A stretch of 6,383 nt of DNA, from positions 1 to 6,383 of the forward strand of contig CAYQIT010000037.1 in assembly GCA_964417685.1 (NCBI GenBank). The letters run 5' to 3'. Shown in pieces: positions 6,081-6,383 of the stretch (position 1 is the first letter of the stretch; each line of letters starts with the position of its first letter). The position numbers were made by a program, and so were the translations under genes. Source of the stretch: CAJQGY01 sp964417685 (lineage in GTDB: Bacteria; Pseudomonadota; Gammaproteobacteria; Magnimaribacterales; D2472). The notes beneath the pieces were generated by a model, which was not told the origin of the DNA, did no database searches, and worked only from the letters and a program-made list of their open reading frames with translations.

Positions 6081-6383
6081 AACCCTCATCTCCAGGCAGC
6101 AACCCAACCCATGCACCATTCTCCTTAAAAAACTTTGGCAAAATTGAAGGTTTATCTTTTGGAGATATTTTTTTTATTGCTTTGATAAGCTCATCTGCGC
6201 TTTTAAAGCCACAACAACTTTCTAAATTTTTTAAAGTTGGCATTATCATTTGCATTTCGCCTGAATGAGCTTTTTCAAGAGCCTTTTCTGGTGTAATCCA
6301 AATGCTTTCTGTAATCTCTTTCCCATCGTGCTCATTTTTCTGATAATTAGGAATGCTGGCTACAAAGAATCTGGTATTAAATC
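6067..6383 (-). CDS. Nudix-type hydrolase, C-terminal part (5' end outside window)
   Basis: The frame is open from the right edge (last full codon 6379-6381) to the TGA at 6069-6067, giving 104 residues. It reads TRFFVASIPNYQKNEHDG, then ITESIWITPEKALEKAHSGE, IMPTLKNLESCCGF and a final LLPGDEGYDD. The order 'RFF strand - polar loop - E..ES.W.TP..AL - PT...L' is what follows the Nudix box in NUDT19-like hydrolases, but the diagnostic Nudix box (GX5EX7REUXEEXGU) lies beyond the window. The call therefore rests on C-terminal similarity and on the neighbouring MBL gene, a pairing I recall from other proteobacteria. Such enzymes cleave nucleoside diphosphates linked to another group, for example CoA or NAD derivatives; the substrate here is not known. 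The Met at 6255 is internal, not the start. The 3' end overlaps the start of the MBL gene. Confidence 0.7.
   Translation of the reverse strand, partial: FNTRFFVASIPNYQKNEHDGKEITESIWITPEKALEKAHSGEMQMIMPTLKNLESCCGFKSADELIKAIKKISPKDKPSILPKFFKENGAWVGLLPGDEGYDDA
6083..6093 (-). promoter_or_regulatory. ribosome binding site for the MBL-fold gene
   Basis: On the minus strand GGAGATGAGGG precedes the three tandem ATG codons. GGAG (6093-6090) is 9 nt before the first ATG (6080). GAGGG (6087-6083) is 5 nt before the second (6077) and 8 nt before the third (6074). This supports initiation at the ATG cluster rather than at the longer in-frame candidates. The site lies inside the coding end of the Nudix gene. 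It is the clearest Shine-Dalgarno in the window. Confidence 0.65.

Noticed and set aside
6087..6119. Longer N-termini for the MBL gene (Met at 6119 or 6089)
   Set aside because: They lengthen the overlap with the Nudix gene, add residues before the conserved core and lie at or upstream of the GGAG/GAGGG motifs, which point to the ATG cluster at 6080-6072.

Overview
The window is AT-rich, tightly packed bacterial DNA and looks chromosomal. The best guess is a small-genome marine gammaproteobacterium of the SAR86 type. The basis is a DksA core very close to the E. coli protein, the gammaproteobacterial dksA-pcnB linkage, a PcnB with the poly(A) polymerase signature rather than a tRNA CCA-enzyme pattern, very short intergenic gaps and low GC. 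The lineage is an inference; no rRNA or other marker is present.

Plus strand, left to right: the 3' end of a PfkB-family (adenosine kinase-like) gene (1-271); dksA carrying an unusual lysine-rich repeat tail at its N-terminus (325-981); pcnB, poly(A) polymerase, with a TTG start (1017-2246); a deoxynucleoside kinase (2274-2939); acs, acetyl-CoA synthetase (2943-4877); and a small putative lipoprotein with a GTG start (4880-5272). Gaps are 53, 35, 27, 3 and 2 nt, so the genes from dksA to the lipoprotein could be one transcription unit. Most plus-strand starts have no recognisable Shine-Dalgarno sequence.

Minus strand, reading right to left: the 3' part of a Nudix-type hydrolase gene (enters at 6383, ends at 6067) overlaps by about 14 nt a metallo-beta-lactamase-fold hydrolase of the LACTB2 type with a C-terminal winged helix (6080-5265). 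The two are almost certainly translated from one message. The plus- and minus-strand units converge and their last genes overlap by 8 nt at 5265-5272, with no convincing terminator between them.

The genes cover stringent-response transcription control (DksA), RNA 3'-end tailing and decay (PcnB), nucleoside salvage (PfkB kinase, deoxynucleoside kinase), acetate activation (Acs) and probable nucleotide or RNA housekeeping (Nudix plus MBL). Nothing suggests a mobile element, CRISPR array, RNA gene or defence system. The most unusual signal is the histone H1-like (xxxKK)n tail on DksA. The condensed dksA-pcnB-kinase order, lacking the gluQ and folK genes found there in E. coli, and the orphan lipoprotein come next. 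No gene-free stretch longer than 53 nt was found.
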